64,000 nt of DNA from Gaiellasilicea sp963806955 (lineage in GTDB: Bacteria; Actinomycetota; Thermoleophilia; Gaiellales; Gaiellaceae): NCBI GenBank assembly GCA_963806955.1, contig CAWDZG010000001.1, positions 62,001 through 126,000 on the forward strand, written 5' to 3'. Both the position numbers and the translations under genes were made by a program. This document shows positions 26,232 through 34,979 of the stretch, in pieces (position 1 is the first letter of the stretch; the number at the start of each line of letters is the position of its first letter). The notes beneath the pieces are model-generated. The model ran no database searches. It was not told where the DNA came from and saw only the letters and a list, made by a program, of their open reading frames with translations.

Positions 26232-26564
26232 GTGACCACCGTCTGGTACCGCGTCCGAGACCTCGACGCGGGCCGCGCGTTCTACCGTGACGTCCTCGGT
26301 TTCGAGGAGATCTTCGTGGACTTCGACGACGGCTGGTCGCGCCTGACGCACGGCGAGATGGAGATCGCGCTCGCCGAGGGCGATCCGGCCGAGTCGAGCG
26401 GCGTCGCGCACGTGGACGTGGACGACGTGAAGGCGGACGCCGAGAAGCTCCGCGAGGCGGGGATCGAGGTAGGAGTCGTCCTCGAGCTGCACGGGCAGAT
26501 CCGGCTCGTGGATGTGTTCGATCCGGACGGCAACCGGGTCCAACTGGCGCAGTCGATGAGTTGA
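26232..26564 (+). CDS. Glyoxalase/VOC family protein
   Basis: GTG 26232 starts 2 nt after the E2 stop. The 110-aa VOC fold shows WYRVRDLDAGRAFYRDVLGF, FVDFDDGWSRL, VAHVDVDDVKADAEKLREAG and FDPDGNRVQLAQ. Metal ligands typical of glyoxalase I (His near the N-terminus) are not obvious. Its place inside the dehydrogenase operon suggests handling of a reactive carbonyl by-product, which is inference. Confidence 0.85.
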   Translation: MTTVWYRVRDLDAGRAFYRDVLGFEEIFVDFDDGWSRLTHGEMEIALAEGDPAESSGVAHVDVDDVKADAEKLREAGIEVGVVLELHGQIRLVDVFDPDGNRVQLAQSMS

Positions 26565-27043
26565 TGGGAGTCGTCCTGCGGAAAGCCGGTGCCCAGGACG
26601 TCCGCTTTCTGCGCGACATGCTCCACCACGCCTACTACTGGCGCGAGCGCGTGCCCGGGTCGCGCGTGTCGCGCTACGTGCGCGGCTGGGGCAGGCCCGG
26701 CGACACCGCCGTGATCGCGCTCGAGGGAGGCTTCCCCGTCGGCGCCGCCTGGTTCCGCGTCTTCGGTGCCGACGAGCCCGGTTACGGATTCGTCGACGAG
26801 CGGACGCCGGAGCTCGCGATCGCGGTCGTGCCCTCCAAGCGCGGCCACGGGGTCGGGGACGAGCTGCTGCAGGCGCTGCTCGCAAAGGCGAGGGCCGGGG
26901 GGTACGAGCGCCTCAGCCTGAGCGTCGAGCCGGGCAACCCCGCGCGAAAGCTGTACGAGCGCCACGGCTTCGCCGTCGTCGACGAGGGCGACGAGGCGTG
27001 GACGATGGTGGCGGAGCTAGCATCGAACCCGACTACCGACTGA
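26564..27043 (+). CDS. GNAT family N-acetyltransferase
   Basis: ATG 26564 overlaps the previous stop (TGATG). The 159-aa protein has the acetyl-CoA loop VVPSKRGHGVGDELLQALL and the closing LSVEPGNPARKLYERHGFAVVDEG. The N-terminal part (FLRDMLHHAYYWRERVPGSR) is shared with a GNAT subgroup of unknown substrate. It is encoded between E2 and E3, an uncommon place. Confidence 0.85.
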   Translation: MGVVLRKAGAQDVRFLRDMLHHAYYWRERVPGSRVSRYVRGWGRPGDTAVIALEGGFPVGAAWFRVFGADEPGYGFVDERTPELAIAVVPSKRGHGVGDELLQALLAKARAGGYERLSLSVEPGNPARKLYERHGFAVVDEGDEAWTMVAELASNPTTD

Positions 27044-27050
27044 GGAGTGA

Positions 27051-28463
27051 ATGAGCATGGAAGTTGACGTCGCCGTCCTGGGCGGAGGCCCCGGCGGGTA
27101 CACCGCAGCGATCCGCGCGGCCCAGCTGGGCGCGAAGGTCGTCTGCGTCGAGCAGGAGCCCGCGCTCGGCGGCACCTGCCTGCGCGTGGGCTGCATCCCG
27201 ACGAAGGCCTGGGTGCAGTCGGCGCACGCGCTGCACCAGGCCCAGGAGGTCTTCGCGAAGTTCGGCGTCAACGTCGGCGGCGTGGAGCTCGACTTCGGCC
27301 AGGCCGTTGCCTGGAAGAACGGCGTCGTCGACCAGATGACGGGTGGGATCGCCGGCCTCTTCAAGGCGAACGGCGTCGAGTGGGCGCAGGGGCGGGGGAC
27401 GTTCACCGGCCCGAACTCGCTCGCGGTCGAGGGCGGCGAGGAGATCACGTTCAAGCAGGCGATCGTCGCCACGGGCTCGTTCCCGCTGCGGCCGCCGATC
27501 GACGGGCTCGACTCGCCCCGCTGCGTCGACTCGACCGGCCTGCTCGCGCAGACGGAGGTGCCGCGACGGCTCGTCGTGCTCGGCGGCGGCATCATCGGCT
27601 GCGAGTTCGCCTCGATCTTCCACCGCTTCGGCTCCGAGGTGACGATCGTCGAGATGCTCGACACGCTGATCCCGCAGGAGGACGCCGACGCGGCGAAGGA
27701 GCTCGCGAAGGCGTTCGGCAAGCGCGGGATCGCGCTCCAGCTCGGCAAGCAGTGCACCCGCGTGGAGGACGACGGCTCGCAGCTGACCGTCCACTACGGC
27801 GAGGGCGAGACCGTCCAGGCCGACCTGATGCTCGTCTCGATCGGCCGCGGGCCGGTCGTCGAGGGGATCGGGCTCGAGGCGCTGGGCGTCGACTTCGACC
27901 CGCGCACGGGGATCGCCACCGACGAGCACCGGCGCACGACCGTGCCGCACGTCTACGCGATCGGCGATTGCGCCGGCTACTGGCAGCTCGCGCACACCGC
28001 CTTCCGTGAAGGCGAGGTCGCGGCCGAGAACGCGTGCGGCCACGAGGCGACGATCGGCGACCCGGCCGTGCCTCGGCCGATCTACACCGATCCGGAGATC
28101 GCCGGCGTCGGCTTGACCGAGGCGCAGGCCCGGGAGCTCCACGGCGACGACGTCGCGGTCGGCACGTTCCCCTGGGTCGCCAACGCCCGCGCCGTGATGC
28201 AGGCCGAGACCGTGGGCTGGGTCAAGTCGATCCACGAGACGAAGTACGGCGAGCTGCTCGGGCTCGTCATGGTCGGCCCGCACGTGACCGACCTGATCGA
28301 GGCAGGCACCGTCGCGATCGACGCCGAGTCGACCGTCGAGACCGTCGCCGACGGGATGGCGGCGCATCCGACGCTCTCGGAGGCGATCAAGGAGGCCGGC
28401 CTCGTCGCGCTCGGCCGTGCGATCCACGTGCCGAACAAGAAGAAAGCGGCCGCGCAGGCGTAG
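27051..28463 (+). CDS. lpdA: Dihydrolipoyl dehydrogenase (E3)
   Basis: The FAD motif GGGPGGYTAAIRAAQLGAKV leads to the redox disulfide Cys43/Cys48 in GGTCLRVGCIPTKAW. The NAD motif is VVLGGGIIGCEFASIFHRFG, and the C-terminal interface carries the catalytic AAHPTLSEAIKEAG. It reoxidises lipoyl-E2 with NAD+. GAGGAG precedes ATG 27051. The 470-aa protein completes the operon E1a-E1b-E2-VOC-GNAT-E3 and a terminator follows. Confidence 0.96.
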   Translation: MSMEVDVAVLGGGPGGYTAAIRAAQLGAKVVCVEQEPALGGTCLRVGCIPTKAWVQSAHALHQAQEVFAKFGVNVGGVELDFGQAVAWKNGVVDQMTGGIAGLFKANGVEWAQGRGTFTGPNSLAVEGGEEITFKQAIVATGSFPLRPPIDGLDSPRCVDSTGLLAQTEVPRRLVVLGGGIIGCEFASIFHRFGSEVTIVEMLDTLIPQEDADAAKELAKAFGKRGIALQLGKQCTRVEDDGSQLTVHYGEGETVQADLMLVSIGRGPVVEGIGLEALGVDFDPRTGIATDEHRRTTVPHVYAIGDCAGYWQLAHTAFREGEVAAENACGHEATIGDPAVPRPIYTDPEIAGVGLTEAQARELHGDDVAVGTFPWVANARAVMQAETVGWVKSIHETKYGELLGLVMVGPHVTDLIEAGTVAIDAESTVETVADGMAAHPTLSEAIKEAGLVALGRAIHVPNKKKAAAQA

Positions 28464-28514
28464 CTCGAAATTCTTTTCGGACGCCGCGCAAGGTTCTGGA
28501 GCCGGCGGTATCTC

Positions 28515-28620
28515 TATAGCCAAGGACGTGCCCTCGTCCAACATAGGGGCCGTGCCGCCCGCCGGCCCCGCCTTTCTCCCAGAGCCGCCCCCTTGCCGCA
28601 GAGGGGGCGGTTCGCTTTTT
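28515..28620 (+). ncRNA. Candidate small RNA or lpdA 3' UTR
   Basis: TATAGC at 28515-28520 could be a -10 box and the terminator at 28585-28620 would end a transcript of about 95 nt. Inside it GGACG pairs with CGTCC (loop TGCCCT) and the rest is C-rich single strand. There is no recognised family and no convincing coding frame. It may equally be the untranslated end of the dehydrogenase mRNA. Confidence 0.25.
28585..28620 (+). terminator. Rho-independent terminator after lpdA
   Basis: CCGCCCCCT pairs with AGGGGGCGG over 9 bp with an 8-nt loop and is followed by TTCGCTTTTT. It lies 121 nt after the lpdA stop. Confidence 0.8.
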
Positions 28621-28629
28621 CCGGCGCAG

Positions 28630-28663
28630 GTGGGTGGGATCCGCGGGAGCGGATCCCACCCAC
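28630..28663. repeat. 15-bp perfect inverted repeat with GGGA tetraloop
   Basis: GTGGGTGGGATCCGC and GCGGATCCCACCCAC flank GGGA (28645-28648), a GNRA-type loop. There is no T-tract, and it starts only 10 nt after a proper terminator. The rest of the 358-bp gap holds no gene that I can support. Confidence 0.85.
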
Positions 28664-28749
28664 GCGCAAGATCCCTGAAGGGTCGGCCCGCCTCCCAAGA
28701 CCAGTAGCTCGGAAGCGCTGCGGAGGGTCGCGTCTCTGCCTGGCCGAAA

Positions 28750-28780
28750 CGGACGTGTCCGAGGGACTGTCCCTGGGACA
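28750..28780. repeat. Cluster of overlapping GGAC/GTCC palindromes
   Basis: Three adjacent inverted repeats share the same core: CGGAC-GT-GTCCG (28750-28761), GGGAC-T-GTCCC (28763-28773) and TGTCCC-T-GGGACA (28768-28780). A further GGAC occurs at 28790-28793. They lie just upstream of the promoter of the next gene and could be a binding array or a REP-like element. Confidence 0.6.
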
Positions 28781-28808
28781 TGGCGGAACGGACAGGAGGC
28801 AGGGGTGT

Positions 28809-28814
28809 TAGCCT
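28809..28814 (+). promoter_or_regulatory. -10 hexamer TAGCCT, leaderless start
   Basis: TAGCCT ends 7 nt before ATG 28822, with no Shine-Dalgarno between, matching a leaderless mRNA. It supports ATG 28822 over starts further upstream. Confidence 0.5.
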
Positions 28815-28821
28815 CCGTCGC

Positions 28822-29037
28822 ATGAGCATCTTCAATCGACGCAACGCGGTGATGGGCTGGATGTCCTGGCTCGTCGCCAAGCGCGTGCTGAAGAAGAAGG
28901 CGAAGGACGTCGTGCCGGGCACGGTCGAGGGCTCGAAGCGCCCGAACAAGGGTGCGATCCTCTCGATGCTCGCAGCCGTCGGCGGCGCGCTCTGGTTCTG
29001 GCGCAAGCAAGGCGCCGACGACCAGCCCGAGGCCTGA
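28822..29037 (+). CDS. Small single-helix membrane protein
   Basis: The 71-aa protein has a hydrophobic-basic N-terminus (MGWMSWLVAKRVLKKKAKD), a short linker (VPGTVEGSKRPNKGAI) and one membrane helix (LSMLAAVGGALWFWRK) before an acidic end. No family is recognised. It is followed after 7 nt by an aminotransferase gene, so the two probably share a transcript. Confidence 0.65.
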   Translation: MSIFNRRNAVMGWMSWLVAKRVLKKKAKDVVPGTVEGSKRPNKGAILSMLAAVGGALWFWRKQGADDQPEA

Positions 29038-29044
29038 TCCGGCA

Positions 29045-30145
29045 GTGAGCCTCTTCCGGGCCGCCCTCGAGGGCCTGATCCCGTACGAGCCGGGCAAGCC
29101 CGAGGAGGAAGTCCAGCGCGAGCTCGGGCTCGAGCGGGTGGTCAAGCTCGCCTCGAACGAGGGGCCCTGGGGCCCGTTCCCCGCTGCGCTCGAGGCGATC
29201 GAGCGAAGCGCCCGGACGCTCAACCGCTACCCGGACGGCGGCACCTACCACCTGCGCAACGCGCTCGCGGAGCGGCACGGCGTCGACACGGCGAACGTGA
29301 TCGCGGGCGCGGGCGCCGACGCGCTGATCGGGCATCTCTCGCTCGCGACGCTCGATCCCGGCGACGAGATCGTCACCGGCTGGCCGTCCTTCATCAGCTA
29401 CACGCTCGACGCACTCAAGCTCGGCGCCGTCCCGCGGCAGGTGCCGCTCGCCGAGGCGCACTTCGACCTCGAGGCGCTGCTCGATGCGGTCGGGCCCCGG
29501 ACGAAGCTCGTCTACATCGCGACCCCGAACAACCCGACGGGGACGATGACGAACCGGGCCGAGCTCGACGCGTACTTCGAACGCGTCCCGGAGCACGTGC
29601 TCACCGTCGTCGATCAGGCCTACTTCGAGTACATCGATCGGCCCGACTACCCCGATGCGATCGAGGAGTACGCCAAGGCAGGTCGGCGCGTGCTCGTGCT
29701 GAGGACGTTCTCGAAGATCTACGGGCTCGCCGGGCTCCGGGTCGGCTACGGCGTCGGCCCCGCCGACGTGATCGAGGCGATCGCCAAGACGCGCCGCGCC
29801 TTCGACGTCGGCACGCAGGCCCAGGTCGCCGCGCTCGCGAGCCTCGACGGCACCGACGAGCTGGCCGAGCGCCGCCGGCTCACCGCCGAGGGGCGGGCGA
29901 CCCTCGAGGCGACCCTGCGCGCCCATGGCCTCGAGCCCGCCGGCCCGGCCGTCGCGAACTTCCTCTTCGTCGAGGTCGGGGAGGACGCGCGCCCGCTCTT
30001 CGACGCGCTGCTCCGTCAGGGTGCGATCGTGCGGCCGATGGGGGCCTTCGGCGCCCCGGGAGCGCTGCGGATCACGGTCGGCACGCCCGAGGAGAACGCG
30101 TTCTTCGGCGAGGCGCTCGCCTCGGTCTTGGCAGCGACGACCTAG
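29045..30145 (+). CDS. HisC-like class I/II aminotransferase
   Basis: This PLP enzyme resembles histidinol-phosphate aminotransferase: IPYEPGKPEEEVQRELGL, KLASNEGPWGP, NRYPDGGTYHLRNALA, YIATPNNPTGT, VVDQAYFEYI and the Schiff-base lysine in LRTFSKIYGLAGLRVGYG. The protein has 366 aa from GTG 29045. No other his genes are near, so it may instead act on aromatic or other amino acids, as many HisC homologues do. A new promoter for the LCP gene follows at 30154. Confidence 0.88.
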   Translation: MSLFRAALEGLIPYEPGKPEEEVQRELGLERVVKLASNEGPWGPFPAALEAIERSARTLNRYPDGGTYHLRNALAERHGVDTANVIAGAGADALIGHLSLATLDPGDEIVTGWPSFISYTLDALKLGAVPRQVPLAEAHFDLEALLDAVGPRTKLVYIATPNNPTGTMTNRAELDAYFERVPEHVLTVVDQAYFEYIDRPDYPDAIEEYAKAGRRVLVLRTFSKIYGLAGLRVGYGVGPADVIEAIAKTRRAFDVGTQAQVAALASLDGTDELAERRRLTAEGRATLEATLRAHGLEPAGPAVANFLFVEVGEDARPLFDALLRQGAIVRPMGAFGAPGALRITVGTPEENAFFGEALASVLAATT

Positions 30146-30153
30146 CAAGCGGC

Positions 30154-30183
30154 TATCCTGGGCACGCGGGTTTCGGCCCGCGT
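30154..30183 (+). promoter_or_regulatory. -10 hexamer TATCCT and 5' UTR hairpin of the LCP operon
   Basis: TATCCT (30154-30159) is followed by ACGCGGG-TTTCGG-CCCGCGT (30164-30183), a 7-bp hairpin that ends 6 nt before ATG 30190. Unlike most genes here, this one would have a structured leader of about 25 nt that could limit initiation. Confidence 0.45.
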
Positions 30184-30189
30184 TTGCTT

Positions 30190-32140
30190 ATGCGGACCAC
30201 GTTGAAGAGAGGCATCGGGCGCGGCGCGACCGTGAACGGGATCGGCAGGCCGGTCCTGCCGCCCGGGGCGCTCTCGCCGATCACGATCTACCGGCAGCCC
30301 GAGCCGCCGCAGCGCTCGCGCTGGGCCGCCGTCCGGACCGTCTTCGCCTGGGCGCTCGTCGTCCTCCTCGTCGCGATCGGCTCGGCCGCCGGGGGCGCCT
30401 ACCTCTGGTTCCACGAGAGCGTCGCCGAGGTGGTCGCGACGACGCCGGACGTCAAGGTGGCAGCGAAGCGGCTCGACATCGCCTTGCCTGGACAGCCGGC
30501 CACCGCGCTCGTCGTCGGCTACGACCAGCGGGCGGGCGACGCGAACGGCACCGCCTCGCGGTCGGACACCGTGATGCTCATCCGCGCCGACCCCGAGACG
30601 AAGTCCGTCTCGCTGCTCTCCTTCCCGCGCGACCTCTTCGTCGAGATCCACTGTCCCGGCCGGCCGAGCTTCAACGCACGGATCAACGGCGCCTACTCCG
30701 AGTGCGGCACGAAGGGGACGCTCGAGACCGTCCGCAAGCTCACCGGCCTCTCGATCAACTACCTGATCACGGTCAACTTCCGGGGCTTCCGCCAGCTCGT
30801 CGACGCGGTCGGCGGCATCTGGATCGACGTCGACCGTCGCTACTTCAACGACCGCGGCGGCGACTTCGGCTACGCGACGATCAATCTGTTCCCCGGCTAC
30901 CAGAAGCTCGGCGGCTACCAGGCACTCGACTTCGTCCGCTACCGCCACACCGACTCCGATCTCTACCGCGTCGCGCGCCAGCAGCTGTTCGTCCGCGCGT
31001 TCAAGGATCAGATCAAGGCGAGCGCCGGCCCGCTCGACCTGCCGAAGGTCGTCAAGACGATCACGAAGAACGTCGAGGTCGGGGTCGGCGGCAACACGGA
31101 GCTCGACGGCAAGACCGTCCTCCGTTACGCCCTCTTCGCCTACTCGCTCCCGCCGGGTCACTTCTTCCAGTCGAAGCTCGAGGGGATCGAGGAGACCGCC
31201 GGCTTCGACCTGCTCGTGCCCGAGGCGAACATCCAGAAGGCCGTGCAGGAGTTCTCCAACCCGGACGTCGAGTCGCCGGAGAAGGCGACCGAGGTGGCAC
31301 TGAACGAGAAGCCGAAGCCGACGGCGGACAAGGCACCGCCCGCGCGCGACACGAGCGTCACCGTGCTGAACGGCAACGGAGTCACCGGCTCCGCCGGCAC
31401 CGCCAGCTACCTGCTCTCGCAGCGCAGCTACCAGATGGTGTACCCGCCGGACGGCAAGAACGCGAACGCGCCGAACTGGGAGTACTTCAAGACCCGCATC
31501 CACTTCGACTCCGCACAGCCGGGGGCGGAGGCCGCGGCGAAGCAGGTGGCGACGCTCTTCGGCACGGACGACGTCAAGCCGCTCGATCCGGCCGTGGCGG
31601 AGCTCTCGAACGGCGCGCTCCTGACCGTGATCGTCGGGCAGACGTTCCACGGGACGCTCGCCGAAGCGCCGGTCGACAAGACCCCGACGCGGCAGGCGCC
31701 GAACGTGGCGCCCGGCGCCGAAGCGTCACTCGACCTTCTGCGCGAGCGAGCGAAGAAGGTGCCCTTCGAGCTGATGGTGCCGACCGTGCTCGAGCGCACC
31801 TCCCGGATCGACCGCGAGCGCCCGGTCCGGCTCTACCGCGTCGATCCCGAGGGGAAGCACAAGACGATCCGGCTCACCTACCGGACCGGGGCGCAGGAGT
31901 ACTGGGGCGTCCAGATGACGGACTGGGAGGACGCGCCCGGTGCTCTCCGAGCGCAACTTCCTGCGCACGATCGGCGGCCGCCGCTACGAGCTGCACTACA
32001 CCGGTCCGAAGCTGCACATGGTCGTGCTGCGCCAGGACGGGGCGACGTACTGGGTCGTGAACACCCTGCTCGACTCGCTCTCGAACGAGACCATGCTCGC
32101 GATCGCGAAGGGTCTCAAGCCGCTCAAGTCGATCAGGTAG
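30190..32140 (+). CDS. LytR-CpsA-Psr (LCP) cell-wall glycopolymer ligase (one frameshift)
   Basis: LCP proteins move undecaprenyl-linked glycopolymers onto peptidoglycan outside the membrane. An N-terminal cytoplasmic stretch is followed by one membrane helix (FAWALVVLLVAIGSAAGGAYLWF), then the LCP domain with SRSDTVMLIRADPETKSVSLLSFPRDL, INGAYSECG and ALDFVRYRHTDSDLYRVARQQ, where the conserved Asp/Arg residues lie. A LytR_C domain begins DTSVTVLNGNGVTGSAG. The frame breaks at CCC-G (31936); removing one base continues into LSERNFLRTIGGRRYELHYT and gives 649 aa. The start ATG was preferred over TTG 30184. Confidence 0.9.
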
Positions 32141-32154
32141 GTAGGTTCACCGCC

Positions 32155-33435
32155 GTGTCCAGGGTCGCAGTCTTCGGCGCCGGCTACGTCGGTCTCGTCA
32201 CCGGTGCCTGTTTCGCCGAGCTCGGCCACCAGGTCGTGATCCGCGACGTCGTCGCCGACCGGATCGAGCGCCTGCGGGCCGGCGAGGTGCCGATCTACGA
32301 GCCTGGCCTCGAAGAGCTGCTGCAGCGGAACGCCGAGCGGCTGACGTTCACGCTCGACGTCGCCGAGGCGGTCGACGGCGCCGAGTTCCTCTACGTCGCG
32401 GTCGGCACGCCGCCCACGTACTCGGGCGACGCCGACCTCTCCGCCGTCTGGACCGTCGTCGACGAGCTGGTCGGCCTCGACCAGCGCGCCGTGCTCGTGC
32501 TGAAGAGCACCGTCCCGGTCGGCACCGGGGCGAAGGTGCGGCACCGGCTCGACGAGCGCGGCCTCGACAACGTCGGCTATGCCTCGAACCCGGAGTTCAC
32601 CGCCGAGGGCACGGCGGTGCGCGACTTCCAGCAGCCCGACCGGATCGTGATCGGCGCGTTCTCGACCGAGGACGGCGACGCCGTCGAGGCGCTCCACCAG
32701 GGGATCGAGGCGCCGGTCGTCCGCTGCGACGTCGCCTCCGCCGAGATGGTCAAGCTCGCAGCGAACGCAGCGCTGATGACCAGGATCAGCTTCATCAACG
32801 AGATCGCGAACGTCTGCGAGGCGACCGGCGCGGACGTCGTGCGGGTCGCGGAGGGGATCGGGCTCGACCGGCGGATCGGCCCGCACTTCCTCCAGGCGGG
32901 AATCGGCTACGGGGGCAGCTGCTTCCCGAAGGACTCGCTCGCGCTGAAGCAGCTGGCGGCGAACTCCGGCTACCACTTCCAGCTCCTGAACGCCGTGATC
33001 GAGGTGAACGAGCTGCAGAAGCGGCGCGTGGTCGGGAAGTTGCAGGAGCGGCTCGGGACGCTGCGCGGCAAGCAGATCGCGCTGCTCGGGATCGCGTTCA
33101 AGCCCAACACCGACGACGTGCGCGAGTCGCCGAGCCTCGTCCTCGCCGGCAGGCTCGTCGCCGAGGGCGCGCACGTGCGCGCGTGGGACCCGATCGTCGA
33201 CGGGCGCTCGGTGCTGCCCGACGCGGACGTGTTCCCGACGCCGCTCGAAGCGCTCGAAGGCGCCGACGGCGCCGTGCTCGCGACGGCCTGGCCGGAGCTG
33301 GCGGAGCTCGACTGGGCCGAGGCGGCCCGGCGCATGCGCAACCCGCTGCTCGTCGACGGCCGCAACATGCTCGATCCCGCCGCGCTCCGCGCGGCCGGTT
33401 TCACCTACGAGGGCATCGGCCGCAACGGGAAGTGA
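32155..33435 (+). CDS. UDP-glucose/GDP-mannose dehydrogenase family protein
   Basis: The NAD motif VAVFGAGYVGLVTGACFAELG opens the protein. KSTVPVGTG, SNPEFTAEGTAV, the substrate-binding centre SAEMVKLAANA and the catalytic Cys in GYGGSCFPKDSLAL follow, then the C-domain LLGIAFKPNTDDVRESPS. It oxidises an NDP-sugar to the uronate; UDP-glucose is most likely. GTG 32155 is 14 nt after the LCP stop and gives 426 aa. With the LCP and nucleotidyltransferase genes it points to synthesis and attachment of a uronate-containing wall polymer (inference). Confidence 0.92.
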   Translation: MSRVAVFGAGYVGLVTGACFAELGHQVVIRDVVADRIERLRAGEVPIYEPGLEELLQRNAERLTFTLDVAEAVDGAEFLYVAVGTPPTYSGDADLSAVWTVVDELVGLDQRAVLVLKSTVPVGTGAKVRHRLDERGLDNVGYASNPEFTAEGTAVRDFQQPDRIVIGAFSTEDGDAVEALHQGIEAPVVRCDVASAEMVKLAANAALMTRISFINEIANVCEATGADVVRVAEGIGLDRRIGPHFLQAGIGYGGSCFPKDSLALKQLAANSGYHFQLLNAVIEVNELQKRRVVGKLQERLGTLRGKQIALLGIAFKPNTDDVRESPSLVLAGRLVAEGAHVRAWDPIVDGRSVLPDADVFPTPLEALEGADGAVLATAWPELAELDWAEAARRMRNPLLVDGRNMLDPAALRAAGFTYEGIGRNGK

Positions 33436-34544
33436 CGCTCCCGGCCGTGATCCTCGTCGGCGGCCTCGGCACCCGGCTTCGTCCCCTCACCGACCGGACG
33501 CGCAAGGACATGCTGCCGCTCGTCGACCGGCCGCAGCTCGCCTACACCTTCGAGCACCTACGGCGGTTCGGCGTCACCCGCGCGATCATCTCCTGCGGCT
33601 ATCTGCCGACACAGATCCAGGAGCACTTCGGCGACCGGTACGGCGACCTCCGGCTCGAGTATCGGGTCGAGGAGGAGCCGCTCGGCACGGGCGGCGCGAT
33701 CCGCTTCGCCGCGGAGGGCATCGACGAGCCCTTCTTCGCCCTCAACGGCGACTCACTGCGCGAGACGGATCTCGACGCGCTCGTCGCGTTCCACCGCGAG
33801 CGCGAGACGCGGGCGACGATCCTGCTCACGCCCGTGGAGGATCCGAGCCGGTACGGGCTCGTCCGCGTCGGCGGCGACGGTCGCGTGCTCAGCTTCCTCG
33901 AGAAGCCGCGCCCGGAGGAGATCGACACCAACCTGATCAACGCCGGCATGTACGTGCTCGAGCCCGACGTGCTCGACCTGATCCCGTCCGGGCGGGCGGT
34001 CTCGATCGAGCGCGAGGTCTTCCCGCAGCTCGTCGAGGAGCAGCGGGTCCACGGTGTGGCGCTGCCCGGCTACTGGCTCGACGTCGGCACCCCCGACGCG
34101 TACCTCCAGGCGCATCGCGACGTGCTGGAGCGCAACTTCGTCACCGAGCTCGGCGACGAGCTCGGTGACAGCTACACGCTGGTCGCGGACGGGGCGGATG
34201 TCAGTCCGGACGCCCGGCTCGTGCCGCCGGTCTACGTCGGAGCGGGCGCGCGGATCGACGCAGGTGCGCGGATCGGCAGCCTCGCCGTCGTGGGCGCCGG
34301 TGCCGTCGTCGGCGCGCACGCGTCGATCGAGTCCTCCGTCGTCGGAGCGGGCGCGGTCGTCGGAGCGGGGACGCACGTCTCCGGCTCGATCCTCGGCGAG
34401 CGTTCCGAGCTCGGCGCCGACTGTGAGGTGCACGGCCTCTCCGTCGTCGGGCCTGGCGCCAGGGTGGGCGATCGGAATATGCTCGACCACGGCCTGCGTG
34501 TCGCCGCGGACGAATCGATCGCCGCGGACGCGCTTTCCTTCTGA
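33432..34544 (+). CDS. Sugar-1-phosphate nucleotidyltransferase with left-handed beta-helix
   Basis: The catalytic domain starts PAVILVGGLGTRLRPLTDRT, followed by RKDMLPLVDRPQ, EEEPLGTGGAIRFA, FFALNGDSL and SFLEKPRP. The C-terminal part (about 255-360) has hexapeptide repeats (YVGAGARIDAGARIGSLAVV, GAGAVVGAHASIESSVVG) forming a left-handed helix. The layout fits mannose-1-phosphate guanylyltransferase or glucose-1-phosphate thymidylyltransferase relatives. GTG overlaps the previous stop (GTGA). Length is 370 aa. Confidence 0.9.
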   Translation: MTLPAVILVGGLGTRLRPLTDRTRKDMLPLVDRPQLAYTFEHLRRFGVTRAIISCGYLPTQIQEHFGDRYGDLRLEYRVEEEPLGTGGAIRFAAEGIDEPFFALNGDSLRETDLDALVAFHRERETRATILLTPVEDPSRYGLVRVGGDGRVLSFLEKPRPEEIDTNLINAGMYVLEPDVLDLIPSGRAVSIEREVFPQLVEEQRVHGVALPGYWLDVGTPDAYLQAHRDVLERNFVTELGDELGDSYTLVADGADVSPDARLVPPVYVGAGARIDAGARIGSLAVVGAGAVVGAHASIESSVVGAGAVVGAGTHVSGSILGERSELGADCEVHGLSVVGPGARVGDRNMLDHGLRVAADESIAADALSF

Positions 34545-34954
34545 TGAGCCTCGACTCCCCGAACTACGACTCGCTCGACCGCTGGGCCGCCGAGGTCCGC
34601 AAGGTGGAGAAGCCGTGGGGGCACGAGCTGATCTGGGCCCTGACCGACCACTACTGCGGCAAGGTGCTCTTCGTCAAGGCCGGCGCGGCGCTCAGCCTCC
34701 AGTTCCACAACGAGAAGGAAGAGTCGTGGCTGATCCAGTCCGGCCGCGCCCGGCTCGAGCTGGGGGACACCGGGCAGGGCGCGCTCCACGAGGAGGTAAT
34801 CGGGCCGGGGGCGGCGTTCCACTACACACCCGGCACGGTGCACCGGGTGACCGCGCTCGAGGACACGACCATCCTCGAGGTCTCGACACCGCACATCGAC
34901 GACGTCGTCCGGCTCGAGGATCTGTACGGCCGCGAGGGCACGTCAGAACCTTGA
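34544..34954 (+). CDS. Cupin-domain sugar-phosphate isomerase-like protein
   Basis: The ATG shares one base with the previous TGA. The 136-aa cupin opens EKPWGHELIWALTDHYCGKV, like the C-terminal part of type II mannose-6-phosphate isomerase/guanylyltransferase. Motif 1 ligands are in SLQFHNEKEESWLI and motif 2 in YTPGTVHRVTAL. With the adjacent nucleotidyltransferase it may supply the isomerase half of a split GDP-mannose pathway; that is inference. Confidence 0.85.
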   Translation: MSLDSPNYDSLDRWAAEVRKVEKPWGHELIWALTDHYCGKVLFVKAGAALSLQFHNEKEESWLIQSGRARLELGDTGQGALHEEVIGPGAAFHYTPGTVHRVTALEDTTILEVSTPHIDDVVRLEDLYGREGTSEP

Positions 34955-34972
34955 CACAGATCTGGTAAGGTT
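34947..34972. promoter_or_regulatory. Dyad operator of the MerR-type regulator
   Basis: AACCTT (34947-34952) and AAGGTT (34967-34972) form a perfect 6-bp inverted repeat with 14-bp spacing; 9 of 13 position pairs match over the full 26 bp. TTGACA (34951-34956) lies in the left arm and TAAGGT (34966-34971) in the right. The arms resemble the ACCTT/AAGGT half-sites of MerR-family operators. It lies 8 nt before the regulator's start codon. Confidence 0.55.
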
Positions 34973-34979
34973 GGCGCCG

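Noticed and set aside
32155..33435. Fusion of the LCP protein and the sugar dehydrogenase, which share one open frame
   Set aside because: The apparent fusion comes from the one-base frameshift at 31936. The correct LCP frame stops at 32140 and the dehydrogenase starts at its own GTG.
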